This document shows, one piece after another, positions 20,473 to 29,606 of a stretch of 64,000 nt of DNA. The first letter of the stretch is position 1; each line of letters opens with the position of its first letter. Made by a program: the position numbers and the translations under genes. The notes under the pieces were generated by a model. That model saw only the letters and a list, made by a program, of their open reading frames with translations, was not told the origin of the DNA and searched no databases. Source of the stretch: Lyophyllum atratum (taxonomy: Eukaryota > Basidiomycota > Agaricomycetes > Agaricales > Lyophyllaceae). Location: positions 828,651 to 892,650 of the forward strand of contig JACGCN010000021.1 of NCBI GenBank assembly GCA_014905825.1, read 5' to 3'.

Positions 20473-23400
20473 TCAATGTTCATTACCAGCCGCAGAGAAA
20501 GCCATTGGAGGCCCCCCTGTCCCCGTCTCCGGCTTGAAATCCCAGTCCCCCTCCCCTTCCTCAAAATCCGTATCCGTGTCCACCCACTGATCGATCTCGC
20601 TCTCTTCTGGCGGCTTGAACGTAACCGGCCTCGACCGCCTCTCACCCCCCTCAGCCCCCTTCCTCGGCGACCCTAGCCCATCCACCATAACCCCATCACT
20701 CCCATCTCTTTCCTTCTCCTCTTTCGTTTTCTCCCTCCGCGCCCAAAACGGACCAGTTGCAAACACATCCACCACCTCATTCTCCCCCTCCGCCCTTGCC
20801 CGCCTTCGCTTCGCGTCCCCATCCCCGTTCCTCACCTCATGCAGATGCGCCGTCCGTGCCCATCTCCTGGCGCTTTTATGTGTCGAGCCCGGGACCACCG
20901 GGCCACTTCCAGTAGGCGACCCGCCCAGGCCTTGCGAATTTGAGCGCTGCAAACGCGGCCTATGCGATGGAGTGGGAGTCGAAGGCGGTCTTGGGACGTG
21001 CTGATGTTGGCGGGTACCGCTGCGCATGGACGGGGTGCGCGACCGTGGGTTCGGCCAGGGTTGAACCCGCGCATCGCTTGATATCGACCGTGTATTCATA
21101 CTCGTGGCTTTTAGCGGCATCTTCTCTTGTGCCCGCTCCGTAGATGGGAAGGCGACTTTCACGTTATCTTATCCCGTCTAGTCAGAACCCTCTTTGAAAA
21201 GCAAAATACGGAAGTAGGCATACCATGATCCAAATTTATGGGCAGTGGCCGTGCGGCCTGGGGATGCGGCTTGAGAACATCGCGCCCATCACTTCCACTT
21301 CGCGCTCGGCTCCGGAAGCGTGATGTCCACTCCCCGCTGAAGCTCAGATGGCGTTTCCCCCACTCCCTCATGGACCTATTGAGTTGCACTGGCTGCTGGT
21401 CGCCTCTGGAGCCGCGCGTGAGACCCATAAATACGAGCACAGCCAGAAGCAGACAGAGCTGAGCGATGCCTAGGCGTTTCTCTAGGACAATCTACAAGAT
21501 GCCATCATTATAACCGATTCAGGGAGCATTGCGAAGAGTGAGGGGCATACCTCGTCAGAGAGATACTCGACACGTGCCATGAGTTCGCCATAATCCATCT
21601 GCAACTGCTGTTGCCGCTTCTCCCAATCGCGAACTGTACGCTGATATGTTTGGCTTTGTGCTCTGCCCTATCAGACATTCAGCGCGCCGAACTTGAACAT
21701 TACCGTGAGGGCACGGGTTGCGAAAAACTCACAATACCCTCGAGTCGTCCAACGTCCTCGGCAACTCTTCGTAGGAGCTCCCGCACGCCGCTCGTCTGCT
21801 GCTCAACATAGCGCGCATATAGGGTATGGTTTCCTTCGAGTGCTGTCAGGCGATTCATAATGGTACGATAGATGGATTCGCCTCCCGTCGTCACATGAGG
21901 CGAGGGAGCCGCAGATACAGATACCACCACGGAAGGTGCTATTGAGGTAGTAATTGTAGTTGTCGCAGCCTTGACTATAGTGGTCGTCTGAGACCCGTTA
22001 GTTGCCGCCGCCTTGGGGATCGAGGAGCTAGAGCCATTCAAGGAGATGGCGCCCGATGGCTGTGATTTGTATGATGCCACTTGTGTTGATGAGACATTTG
22101 ACTGCTGGGCCGTGGATGAGATATTGGTAGCCGATGGCGGCATGGCGGAGGATGAGGAAATAGGAACGGAACGCGTCGTACGCAAGGAGTCGTGAGTGTG
22201 ATTGTCCGCCGATACGGACAACGGTGATGCAATTGGCTTGGTTTCGGGTGTTTTGGATAGGATTGCGAGTTCCACAGGAGATTGAATAGACACAGGGGAA
22301 CGATGTGAATCCGATAGTAAAGTAATTGAAGTCGGAGCAGCGTCCTTCGTGTCAAAAGGAATAGCCACCGGGCTCTCGGTAGCATTACTATCTGCAGGAG
22401 CGTGACCGGTGGATGATAGGTTCGCCGAAGATGCAACAGTCGTAGCACCGTGACTTTCGGTCAAGACTTCTGGCGCATCCCCAGGTATTGGCTGGTCGAC
22501 CACAGCCTCTGCCGGTGTCGACGTCTGGTGAATGCTATCGTTGACGGTGGTCTCCAGCTTCTCTCGGCTCTCTTGTTCCCAGGTGTCCCTTTTCCATTGC
22601 TCGAGATGTGTAAGTCCATAAACACGCAGAAGGGACACCGGGCAATAATATTCGTTTCCATAATGGGAGAGGAACTCGATACGAATGTAGCGATAGAAGT
22701 CGCGGAGAGAGTCAGGCGGGTGGAATGACTGCAATGAGAAAGCTCAGTAGGAGTCATTTGCACATCAGGTTCGACATACCTGTACTCCACGGACGTTCTT
22801 GGCTCGATATGTGCCAGCGTCGGTCCACGCTTCCTCCCTCGTAATCTCAGTTTTTGCAACACTAATGCGGAAGTCCTTGAATATCCCACTGAAGAACTCA
22901 AAGTTCGCCAGCTGTACGGTGTCGATCCTGATATCCTCGCAGAGCTCTACTACCACGAACTGCTTCTCCTTCTTTGGAGAATTACATGGACTGAGCATGT
23001 ACCTGTCGCGTTTCGACGATAGGATAGAGGATGTGGACTTGGCTGAGCGGTGTGACAACTGGACGCGGGCAGAGCACTCGAGACTGGCGTAGTTGTAGCG
23101 GTCGATTATGGGCACCTTAACCTGCGGTGGCGGGGCTTCCACTTTCGATGACTTAGATAGGTCATCAACGTCCGCTAGTTCTCCTGTGCCCAGAATATCC
23201 TGGTATACGATTGTCGTATTGCTCCCATTGCCACCATCCCCAGACACCTTTCCGTTGATATTGGGGGTAGAGCGATTAACGGCTTCCCGTTCCTTGGCCC
23301 GTTCCTTTTCCTGCTGCACAGACTGTTTCTGCTTCCACTCTTCGAACGAGAGCAGGACCTCATCCTCCAAAGGCTCGAGTGGCTGCAAGGGCTTGAGACA

Positions 23401-23544
23401 GCAAACCGGGAGATCCGGTTTGCGTGGAATCTGTGCCGCGATGGCTTTGAATGGGTCGTTAGAGGACGTCGGGGGAGAAGCGAATACGGGAAACGCCCAG
23501 ACGACTGCCGCCAAAGCCACGGGAAGCAGTTGGAGTGGTAGCAT
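20473..23544 (-). CDS. SLP1: SLP1-like SUN-domain ER membrane protein
   Basis: Slp1/SUCO-type proteins carry a SUN-like domain in the ER lumen and protect soluble proteins from degradation (Slp1-Emp65 in yeast). Start ATG 23542-23544 gives a signal peptide ending near FPVFASP. Next comes LLSFEEWKQKQ, a family hallmark, then the SUN-like domain: NYASLECSARVQLSHR, FVVVELCEDIRIDTVQLANFE, and after an intron at about 22735-22765 FYRYIRIEFLSHYGNEYYCP. A long Ser/Thr-rich linker follows, then a predicted coiled coil around 21700-21850 (NRLTALEGNH, then ELLRRVAEDVGRLEG), a transmembrane segment (LCLLLAVLVFMGL, about 21455-21420) and a basic, low-complexity tail with many SP/TP sites ending at 20473. 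Introns in the 21160-21700 region are only approximate. The Ngaro element sits 235 bases upstream of its start. Confidence 0.82.
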
Positions 23545-23778
23545 GGTGGTTCCAGTGAAGGAATCAGCACTGCGCCACTATTTCCACTAGTAGAATGACA
23601 GGGTCAACGCCGAGCTAATGAGAAGAGTGTAGACCGTCGAGGGCAGAGAATTGGACACGTCTGCACCGGTGAAGCGCCTAATAATATCCTCAGGTCCCAC
23701 ATGTCGGACTGGCGGCCCGGCAAAGGTTCGGAGGCTAAAACCAACGTCACAGCATGGGGTATACTTCATAGACCTCTA

Positions 23779-24061
23779 AAAATGGGTGCCCCGGTGACAC
23801 GGCGCGTTTCAAACAGTCGCATACGAAACGTCGCGCGTTTCGAGACTGTTCGGCGGCGGTCTCATTGACCACGCGTGGGGATGTTACGAATACGAGACCG
23901 TACCCACCTAGAAGAGGGGCAAGGCAATTGAGACTTCCCCAGGGATTCTCTTATTGACTTTCCTTCTCTAGGTAAGACGGTTCTCTCTTTATCCCGAGGG
24001 ATTTTTCGTATTGACGCCTTCGCTTAGCGCGTTCACTTAGGGCACCGATTATTTTTCGTGT
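23779..24061 (+). repeat. Split direct repeat A1
   Basis: Starts AAAATGGGTGCCCCGG. Contains a nested inverted repeat: outer arms AACAGTC/GACTGTT (23812-23818, 23844-23850), inner arms CGAAACG/CGTTTCG (23824-23842). Confidence 0.93.
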
Positions 24062-24119
24062 TCATAAATACATCGCGCTTGCTCAACTCAAGTCAGAATC
24101 CTTCTAAGTCAGACGTAGT

Positions 24120-25592
24120 ATGACAGGTCATGGAGACGATCCCCCACAGCAACCACCTGTCGCTTCTGGATCGACTGCGGCCTCCAGACGCCCTGCAGGA
24201 CCATCTGCTAACCCAGGAGCCCCTCATGGCGAACCCGGGCGACCAGGGGTCTCAACCCGTTCCACTGCTGGAACGACTCAGCTCCCCGGGCCGGGACCTT
24301 CAGCCACCCCTGTATCCCATGGGTCCTCAGCCGCTTCTAGCTCGACTCTCCCTTCCCAGCCTACGGGAGCCGTGTCCACCACCATGGGTTTCCAGATCGA
24401 ACTCTCCAGACAAGTCGAAGCGATCCTTGACGACTTCCGGCAGGGGAAGCTTGAAAAAGGGGCGGCCTCCTTATCCGTCTTCAAAATTCTTAGCTTCTCG
24501 GCAGGGGACGAGGTGGCGAAGGAGCTCGCCATCAAGGAGTACCTTTCTGCCCTTGACGACATTCACCGTGAAATCCAATCAGCCACTCGACGCGGAGAAG
24601 GAGCGGGGGCGGCGCTCGCACAGAATGCACTCAGACCACCCGGTGCCGAAGAACCCAACGGCGCCCGGGAGCCGGGGGAACCTGACGATGACCAGGAACT
24701 CGAGAGATTCCTCAACGAGGAGCAATCCCGCATCCGCGCGCGGGAGAAGTCCATCTCCTCTGATGATAACGACGACGGGGGGAGAAAGAAGAGAAAGCTC
24801 GCCGTCAGTGACATGCCGTGGTTTAAAAAGGAAACCGTCGCGCAGCAGGTCCAGCGCACCCAATGCAAGCTCACGCAGGAAATACTCGCTCGCTTCGCGA
24901 AGGACCCGGTATTTGTCAAGCGATGCCTTATGTCCAGTTGTTCCGCCCCTCCAGGATTCCCCGAGTGGGACGCGGTCATCCGAGGAACCGCTGTCAACCT
25001 CCATTCCGTCTTCTCGGCCATCCACTCCATCATCCCTCCTAAAGAGGAGTCTGGCCGCGTGGGAGACACTGAGATCCGCTTTTCCAAACCCGAGCCAGCA
25101 AAGAAAATTACGACTTCCCAAGACTGGTCCCTCGCGTGGCGTTATACGGTCGAGGCCTATACGTTCATATTCGAGGAGCGCACATCGGAGCTTAATTCTT
25201 GGGCCAAGCACATCGAGGGTATGTTCGCGTCAGTCCAAGTCTCTTACCACGGGCGGATTATCCTCTACGACATCGCCGCCAGGAACATCGTCGCTGGTGG
25301 GCAGCAGAACTTGCTCACCGACATCCACCTCTTCTCTAACCTCTGGTTATCCATCGGTACTTCCATGGGACGACTTGCCGGTGGATCAGACGGAAGCAAA
25401 AAAGGTTCCGGGTCAGGATCGGGATCGGGCGGAGGCAATCGCAACGAGCTGTGCAACCGGTTCAACGACAAAACCTGCACCAGCGCCGCCGGTAAATGCA
25501 AATACATCCATCAATGCCGGAAGTGTGGCTCCAAGGAGCACGGGGCTGCAAAGTGTGTCGAGAAGGGAGGCGGAAAGGATAGGGAGGCCTAA
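24120..25592 (+). CDS. Ngaro element Gag-like protein, 490 aa
   Basis: ATG 24120 to TAA 25590-25592. The N-terminal 100 residues are Pro/Ser/Gly-rich. A helical middle follows with an acidic-basic region (SSDDNDDGGRKKRKL, a likely nuclear signal). A Gly/Ser linker leads to a Cys/His cluster, CNRFNDKTCTSAAGKC then CRKCGSKEHGAAKC, the last being a retroviral-type zinc knuckle for RNA binding. The frame that continues into pol is also open through nearly this whole gene. Confidence 0.82.
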   Translation: MTGHGDDPPQQPPVASGSTAASRRPAGPSANPGAPHGEPGRPGVSTRSTAGTTQLPGPGPSATPVSHGSSAASSSTLPSQPTGAVSTTMGFQIELSRQVEAILDDFRQGKLEKGAASLSVFKILSFSAGDEVAKELAIKEYLSALDDIHREIQSATRRGEGAGAALAQNALRPPGAEEPNGAREPGEPDDDQELERFLNEEQSRIRAREKSISSDDNDDGGRKKRKLAVSDMPWFKKETVAQQVQRTQCKLTQEILARFAKDPVFVKRCLMSSCSAPPGFPEWDAVIRGTAVNLHSVFSAIHSIIPPKEESGRVGDTEIRFSKPEPAKKITTSQDWSLAWRYTVEAYTFIFEERTSELNSWAKHIEGMFASVQVSYHGRIILYDIAARNIVAGGQQNLLTDIHLFSNLWLSIGTSMGRLAGGSDGSKKGSGSGSGSGGGNRNELCNRFNDKTCTSAAGKCKYIHQCRKCGSKEHGAAKCVEKGGGKDREA

Positions 25593-27411
25593 GTATCTAC
25601 GTCACAACCTTTGGGAGCCGCCAACCGCGCTCTCGAAGTCGGCCGCCGATTGGACCGAACATGCTATTCCTCTACCTTCCATCCCTCTCTCCGAACTCAA
25701 CGACCCTATCGCTTCCAAAACAATCGCAGAAAACCCATCGCTCTTCAAGATCGTCACCCCTATCAAGGTGGACTACTTCGAGTCCATCCTTGCTGATCAT
25801 CCAAACCAACCCTTTGTGCTCTCGGTATGCCGCGGCTTGCGAGAGGGATTCTGGCCCTGGGCCGATACCCATCCTGACGTGTATCCGCACACGTTCGACG
25901 CATCGTTCGGTTCTCCAGCGGACCCCGACGAAGCTCAATTCTTACGCGACCAGCGGGACACGGAGCTCAGTAAAGGTCGCTTCTCAGATACATTCGGCCC
26001 TAGCCTGCTACCAGGCATGTACTGCATGCCCATTCACGCGATCCCCAAACCGTACACGGACACCTTTCGTATGATCACCGACCAGTCGGCTGAAGAATTC
26101 TCACTGAACTCCATGATCCATCGCGAGGATATCTCCGGCTACCCGCTGGATGACATGTCACTGCTCGGCAACATGCTACTGTTCCTTCGGGAATCTATTG
26201 GCCCCGAAGATAACCTCATCCTCTTCAAATCAGACGTCGCCGAGGCCTATCGACACATGCCCATGTCATCCCACTGGGTCCTGAAACAGGCGAACATGAT
26301 CGACGGTCTTTATTACCTCGACCGTTGCAACGCTTTCGGTGGGAGGGCCGCTCAGGCCATTTGGATATCATTCATGTCCCTCGTCGTCTGGATCGCCAAG
26401 TACGTCAGAAATATCCCGCTCCTTCTCTGCTACTCCGACGACGCTTTCGGACCGAATTCCTCCGGGGACTACACCTTTTACCCGCCATTTAAGAAGTCGC
26501 TCCCCACCAATCAAACCAAACTCCTCATGCTCCTCGACGACCTTGGCGTACTGCATAGCGAGAGGAAGCAAATCTCGGGCGCGCCGCTCGTCATTATCGG
26601 TATCGAAGTCGATCCCAACCTCATGACTCTAACGCTGCCCACGGCTAGCAGGATCGACCTCATCTCCAAGATCAATCGGTTCTGCATGGGAAGCAAGAGC
26701 ACCGGTAACGCTAAGTTCCCCCTCCGCGAGTGGCAGGCGCTTGGCGGACACCTCAACTGGGCCTTCAACGTCTTTCCCCTCCTACGGCCGTGCACCAGCG
26801 CGCTTTACGTGAAGATCGCGGGCAAAGACTCGCTTAACGCTCGCATCTGGGTCAATACCGATGTTCGCGAGGAACTCCTGTGGGCCCGCGACCATCTCAC
26901 TCGCGCCTCGGGCGTGTACCTCGTTCGTTCTTTAGACTGGGCCGCTCTGTCTGCTGATGCCATCCTTTATTGTGATGCATCCCTCTCAGGATGCGGGTGG
27001 TACAATCCGTCCAACCATACCGGGTTCTACTGCTCTATCCCTGCTAAGGCTCCCAAAGACCTAATCTTCTTCTATGAAGCGCTTTGCGTCGTCTTCGCAT
27101 TGTATCACACTGATAGCATATACTTGCCACAACCGGCGAAGATCATCATTTTCACGGATAATCACAACACCGTCGACATCTTCTCCTCACTCCACGCCTT
27201 GCCCCAATACAACCGCCTCCTTCGCGTCTCGTGCGACTTCCTTATTCGTACAGAGCACCAGCTTAGGGTGCTGCATGTCCCGGGGAAAGAGAACGGCATC
27301 GCTGATGCGTTGTCGCGAAACCATTTCCAGCTCGCACAACAGCTGGATCCGCTCCTCGTGCTTAACGAGTTTACACCCCCCGAGAGGTTACTGGGGGCGT
27401 TGTTATTATGA
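24130..27411 (+). CDS. Ngaro element reverse transcriptase-RNase H frame
   Basis: One uninterrupted frame of 1093 codons from ATG 24130 to TGA 27409-27411. Its first 487 codons overlap gag in another frame and are Ser/Pro/Arg-rich without recognisable domains. Recognisable pol begins near 25,590 (YLRHNLWEP). RT motifs follow: MITDQSAEEFSLN, FKSDVAEAYRHMP and LLCYSDDAFG (the YxDD box near 26430). RNase H shows ILYCDASLSGCGW, FYEALCVVFAL, IFTDNHNTVDI and DALSRN. Whether pol is reached by initiation at 24130, frameshifting from gag, or internal entry is not decided by the sequence. Confidence 0.8.
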   Translation: METIPHSNHLSLLDRLRPPDALQDHLLTQEPLMANPGDQGSQPVPLLERLSSPGRDLQPPLYPMGPQPLLARLSLPSLREPCPPPWVSRSNSPDKSKRSLTTSGRGSLKKGRPPYPSSKFLASRQGTRWRRSSPSRSTFLPLTTFTVKSNQPLDAEKERGRRSHRMHSDHPVPKNPTAPGSRGNLTMTRNSRDSSTRSNPASARGRSPSPLMITTTGGERRESSPSVTCRGLKRKPSRSRSSAPNASSRRKYSLASRRTRYLSSDALCPVVPPLQDSPSGTRSSEEPLSTSIPSSRPSTPSSLLKRSLAAWETLRSAFPNPSQQRKLRLPKTGPSRGVIRSRPIRSYSRSAHRSLILGPSTSRVCSRQSKSLTTGGLSSTTSPPGTSSLVGSRTCSPTSTSSLTSGYPSVLPWDDLPVDQTEAKKVPGQDRDRAEAIATSCATGSTTKPAPAPPVNANTSINAGSVAPRSTGLQSVSRREAERIGRPKYLRHNLWEPPTALSKSAADWTEHAIPLPSIPLSELNDPIASKTIAENPSLFKIVTPIKVDYFESILADHPNQPFVLSVCRGLREGFWPWADTHPDVYPHTFDASFGSPADPDEAQFLRDQRDTELSKGRFSDTFGPSLLPGMYCMPIHAIPKPYTDTFRMITDQSAEEFSLNSMIHREDISGYPLDDMSLLGNMLLFLRESIGPEDNLILFKSDVAEAYRHMPMSSHWVLKQANMIDGLYYLDRCNAFGGRAAQAIWISFMSLVVWIAKYVRNIPLLLCYSDDAFGPNSSGDYTFYPPFKKSLPTNQTKLLMLLDDLGVLHSERKQISGAPLVIIGIEVDPNLMTLTLPTASRIDLISKINRFCMGSKSTGNAKFPLREWQALGGHLNWAFNVFPLLRPCTSALYVKIAGKDSLNARIWVNTDVREELLWARDHLTRASGVYLVRSLDWAALSADAILYCDASLSGCGWYNPSNHTGFYCSIPAKAPKDLIFFYEALCVVFALYHTDSIYLPQPAKIIIFTDNHNTVDIFSSLHALPQYNRLLRVSCDFLIRTEHQLRVLHVPGKENGIADALSRNHFQLAQQLDPLLVLNEFTPPERLLGALLL

Positions 27412-28418
27412 ACCTTACCCCCGTGCGGTCCAGACAACCTGACCGTCCTGTCTGGTCTCGCGAGCGTCTCATTCGGACGCGGGCTATCGCCCTCGGTCAA
27501 GCTATTGATTCCACCACTGAAAACAACTACAACTCTGCTCTTAACTCTTATCTAGAATTCGTTCGCCAACATGACTTCCCTATCGAACCCACCGCCGACA
27601 CCTTGAGCCTCTACGCCGGCTACATGTGTTTCCAAATTCGCCCAACTTCCGTCAACTCTTACCTCTCGGGCATCTGCAACCTCCTCGAAGCCTATTTCCC
27701 CAACGTCCGAGAATTTCGCAACGCACCCATCGTCCACCGTACCATCAAAGGCTGCAAACGCTGGCGGGGGACACCTGTTAATCGTAAGGAGGCTTTAACC
27801 ATCGAGGATCTCGACTTCGTCGCTGAGCACTACGCATCATCTTCGGCGCACGACGACCTCCTTTTCTGCGCCCAATTATTTACCGGGTTCTTCGCGCTGA
27901 TGCGTCTGGGCGAGCTTACCTACCCCGACAATCATGCCCTTCGTAACCCGCGCAAGGTCACTCGGCGAAACACCGTCATCTTAACCATCGACGATTACAA
28001 ATTCTTTCTTCCCTCTCACAAGGCCGACACCATGTTCGAGGGGAACACCATCATCGTCCCAAGGAAGAACGCTCGCCACGACCCTCACTCCGCATTCCTA
28101 GCCTACCTATCCAGTCGCGATCGTCTTTTCCCTTAGAGCTCTCCCCTCTGGCTTAGGGCCGACGGGACCATCCCTACACGCAAATTTTTTATCAACCGGC
28201 TTCGTCAATTCTTCGACGCCAACTTCGCGGGGCAATCTATGCGGGCTGGTGGCGCCACCGCCCTTGCATCCAGTGGTGTCGCGCCGTCCGTCATCAAGGG
28301 GATCGGCCATTGGTCCTCGGCGTCTTTCGAGATTTATATTCGTAAACACCCCGTCCTGCTCCAGGCTATATTATACGGGCGCTCCCTCCATGACCCCTTC
28401 TACGCCCATCCTACCTGA
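27408..28418 (+). pseudogene. Ngaro tyrosine recombinase with in-frame amber
   Basis: ATG 27408 overlaps the pol stop (ATGA), suggesting stop-restart translation. The N-terminal core-binding domain (TTENNYNSALNSYLEFVRQH) and the first catalytic segment (FTGFFALMRLGELTYP, containing catalytic Arg) are intact. A TAG at 28134-28136 interrupts the frame. Reading continues in the same frame to TGA 28416-28418 with SMRAGGATALASSG (the HxxR box, here S-M-R) and IKGIGHWSSASFEIYIRK, carrying the His/Trp and nucleophile Tyr. Everything essential after the stop is otherwise preserved, so the defect is a single codon. Read through, it would be 336 residues. Confidence 0.85.
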
Positions 28419-28685
28419 ACACTTTCCTATTCTCATCTACCTCCCTCCCTCCCTCGGCCGCCATCGCTTAAAGCCTACTCCATTTTTTCTGGCCCTTCTC
28501 GCTCGCACTCGGACCCAGCTACGTACTCCTCTATTAAATATCTTTGAACAATGTCCCCTTCCTGAACATTGCGGGCTGGTGCTGCCACCGCCCGTCTGAA
28601 TTTTACCTACCTACTTATTATTCTTACCGCGATTTATATTTTCCCATCGCTCCTCACATCGTACCTCATCTCTATATTAGGTTTT

Positions 28686-28825
28686 TAGCACTACCACGAT
28701 ACGAAAATGGATACGATCGGTTTTTTCGGCTTTCCGGCTGGCTCGTTTGCCGCCGGGACAGCTGACCGATTTATTGCTATTCCTTTTTCAAGTCCGATAA
28801 CTGAGGACCCAAGCCAAGGCATTGG
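28686..28825 (+). repeat. Split direct repeat B1
   Basis: Starts TAGCACTACCACGATACG and ends CCAAGGCATTGG. Forty unique bases separate it from A2. Confidence 0.93.
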
Positions 28826-28865
28826 TCGGTGTTTAAATTTTTATTTACGCTAGTCCAACGTCGCC

Positions 28866-29148
28866 AAAATGGGTGCCCCGGTGACACGGCGCGTTTCAAA
28901 CAGTCGCATACGAAACGTCGCGCGTTTCGAGACTGTTCGGCGGCGGTCTCATTGACCACGCGTGGGGATGTTACGAATACGAGACCGTACCCACCTAGAA
29001 GAGGGGCAAGGCAATTGAGACTTCCCCAGGGATTCTCTTATTGACTTTCCTTCTCTAGGTAAGACGGTTCTCTCTTTATCCCGAGGGATTTTTCGTATTG
29101 ACGCCTTCGCTTAGCGCGTTCACTTAGGGCACCGATTATTTTTCGTGT
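28866..29148 (+). repeat. Split direct repeat A2
   Basis: Same sequence as A1 by direct reading, at a constant offset of 5087 bases. The nested inverted repeat is at 28899-28937. Confidence 0.93.
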
Positions 29149-29253
29149 CCCACCCACCCGCTATCCTTCTCTGCTGTGTCTTTTTTCACATCAGGTATTC
29201 GTACGTTCATTTGTTGGCTCGACGCCACTGTGTTATTACTTTGTACGGCTCGC

Positions 29254-29393
29254 TAGCACTACCACGATACGAAAATGGATACGATCGGTTTTTTCGGCTT
29301 TCCGGCTGGCTCGTTTGCCGCCGGGACAGCTGACCGATTTATTGCTATTCCTTTTTCAAGTCCGATAACTGAGGACCCAAGCCAAGGCATTGG
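29254..29393 (+). repeat. Split direct repeat B2 (right end of element)
   Basis: Same as B1 at an offset of 568 bases; the identity stops exactly at 29393. Confidence 0.93.
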
Positions 29394-29606
29394 ATTAATC
29401 ACAGCATGTTAGTAGCCAGGTCTTCCGTCCACCTCTAGTAGCACAACAACAGAACAAAACCCCATCCTATATAGTATGTATGTATGTATACCGCAAAAAA
29501 CTAGTAATAGCACTGTAGACCTGATAGTGAGAAATAATTGTAAAAGATATCAACATAGCTGAACGCTGTAAATCGTGTGTGTTGTAAATCGTGTGTGTAC
29601 TTTTGA

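Larger units (their letters stand above)
23779..29393 (+). mobile_element. Ngaro/DIRS-type tyrosine-recombinase retrotransposon, complete split direct repeats
   Basis: Terminal organisation is A1 (23779-24061), ORFs, B1 (28686-28825), A2 (28866-29148), B2 (29254-29393). A1 and A2 look identical over 283 bases, and B1 and B2 over 140. This split-direct-repeat plan, with RT-RNase H followed by a tyrosine recombinase instead of a DDE integrase, is diagnostic of Ngaro/PAT-like elements. No flanking target duplication is seen, as expected for recombinase integration. It lies between the SLP1-like start and the O-fucosyltransferase-like 3' end and breaks no gene. Confidence 0.93.

Noticed and set aside
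29474..29492. TATG microsatellite next to the right end of the Ngaro element
   Set aside because: A short simple repeat, outside the element by 80 bases and not shared with the left flank, so not a target duplication.
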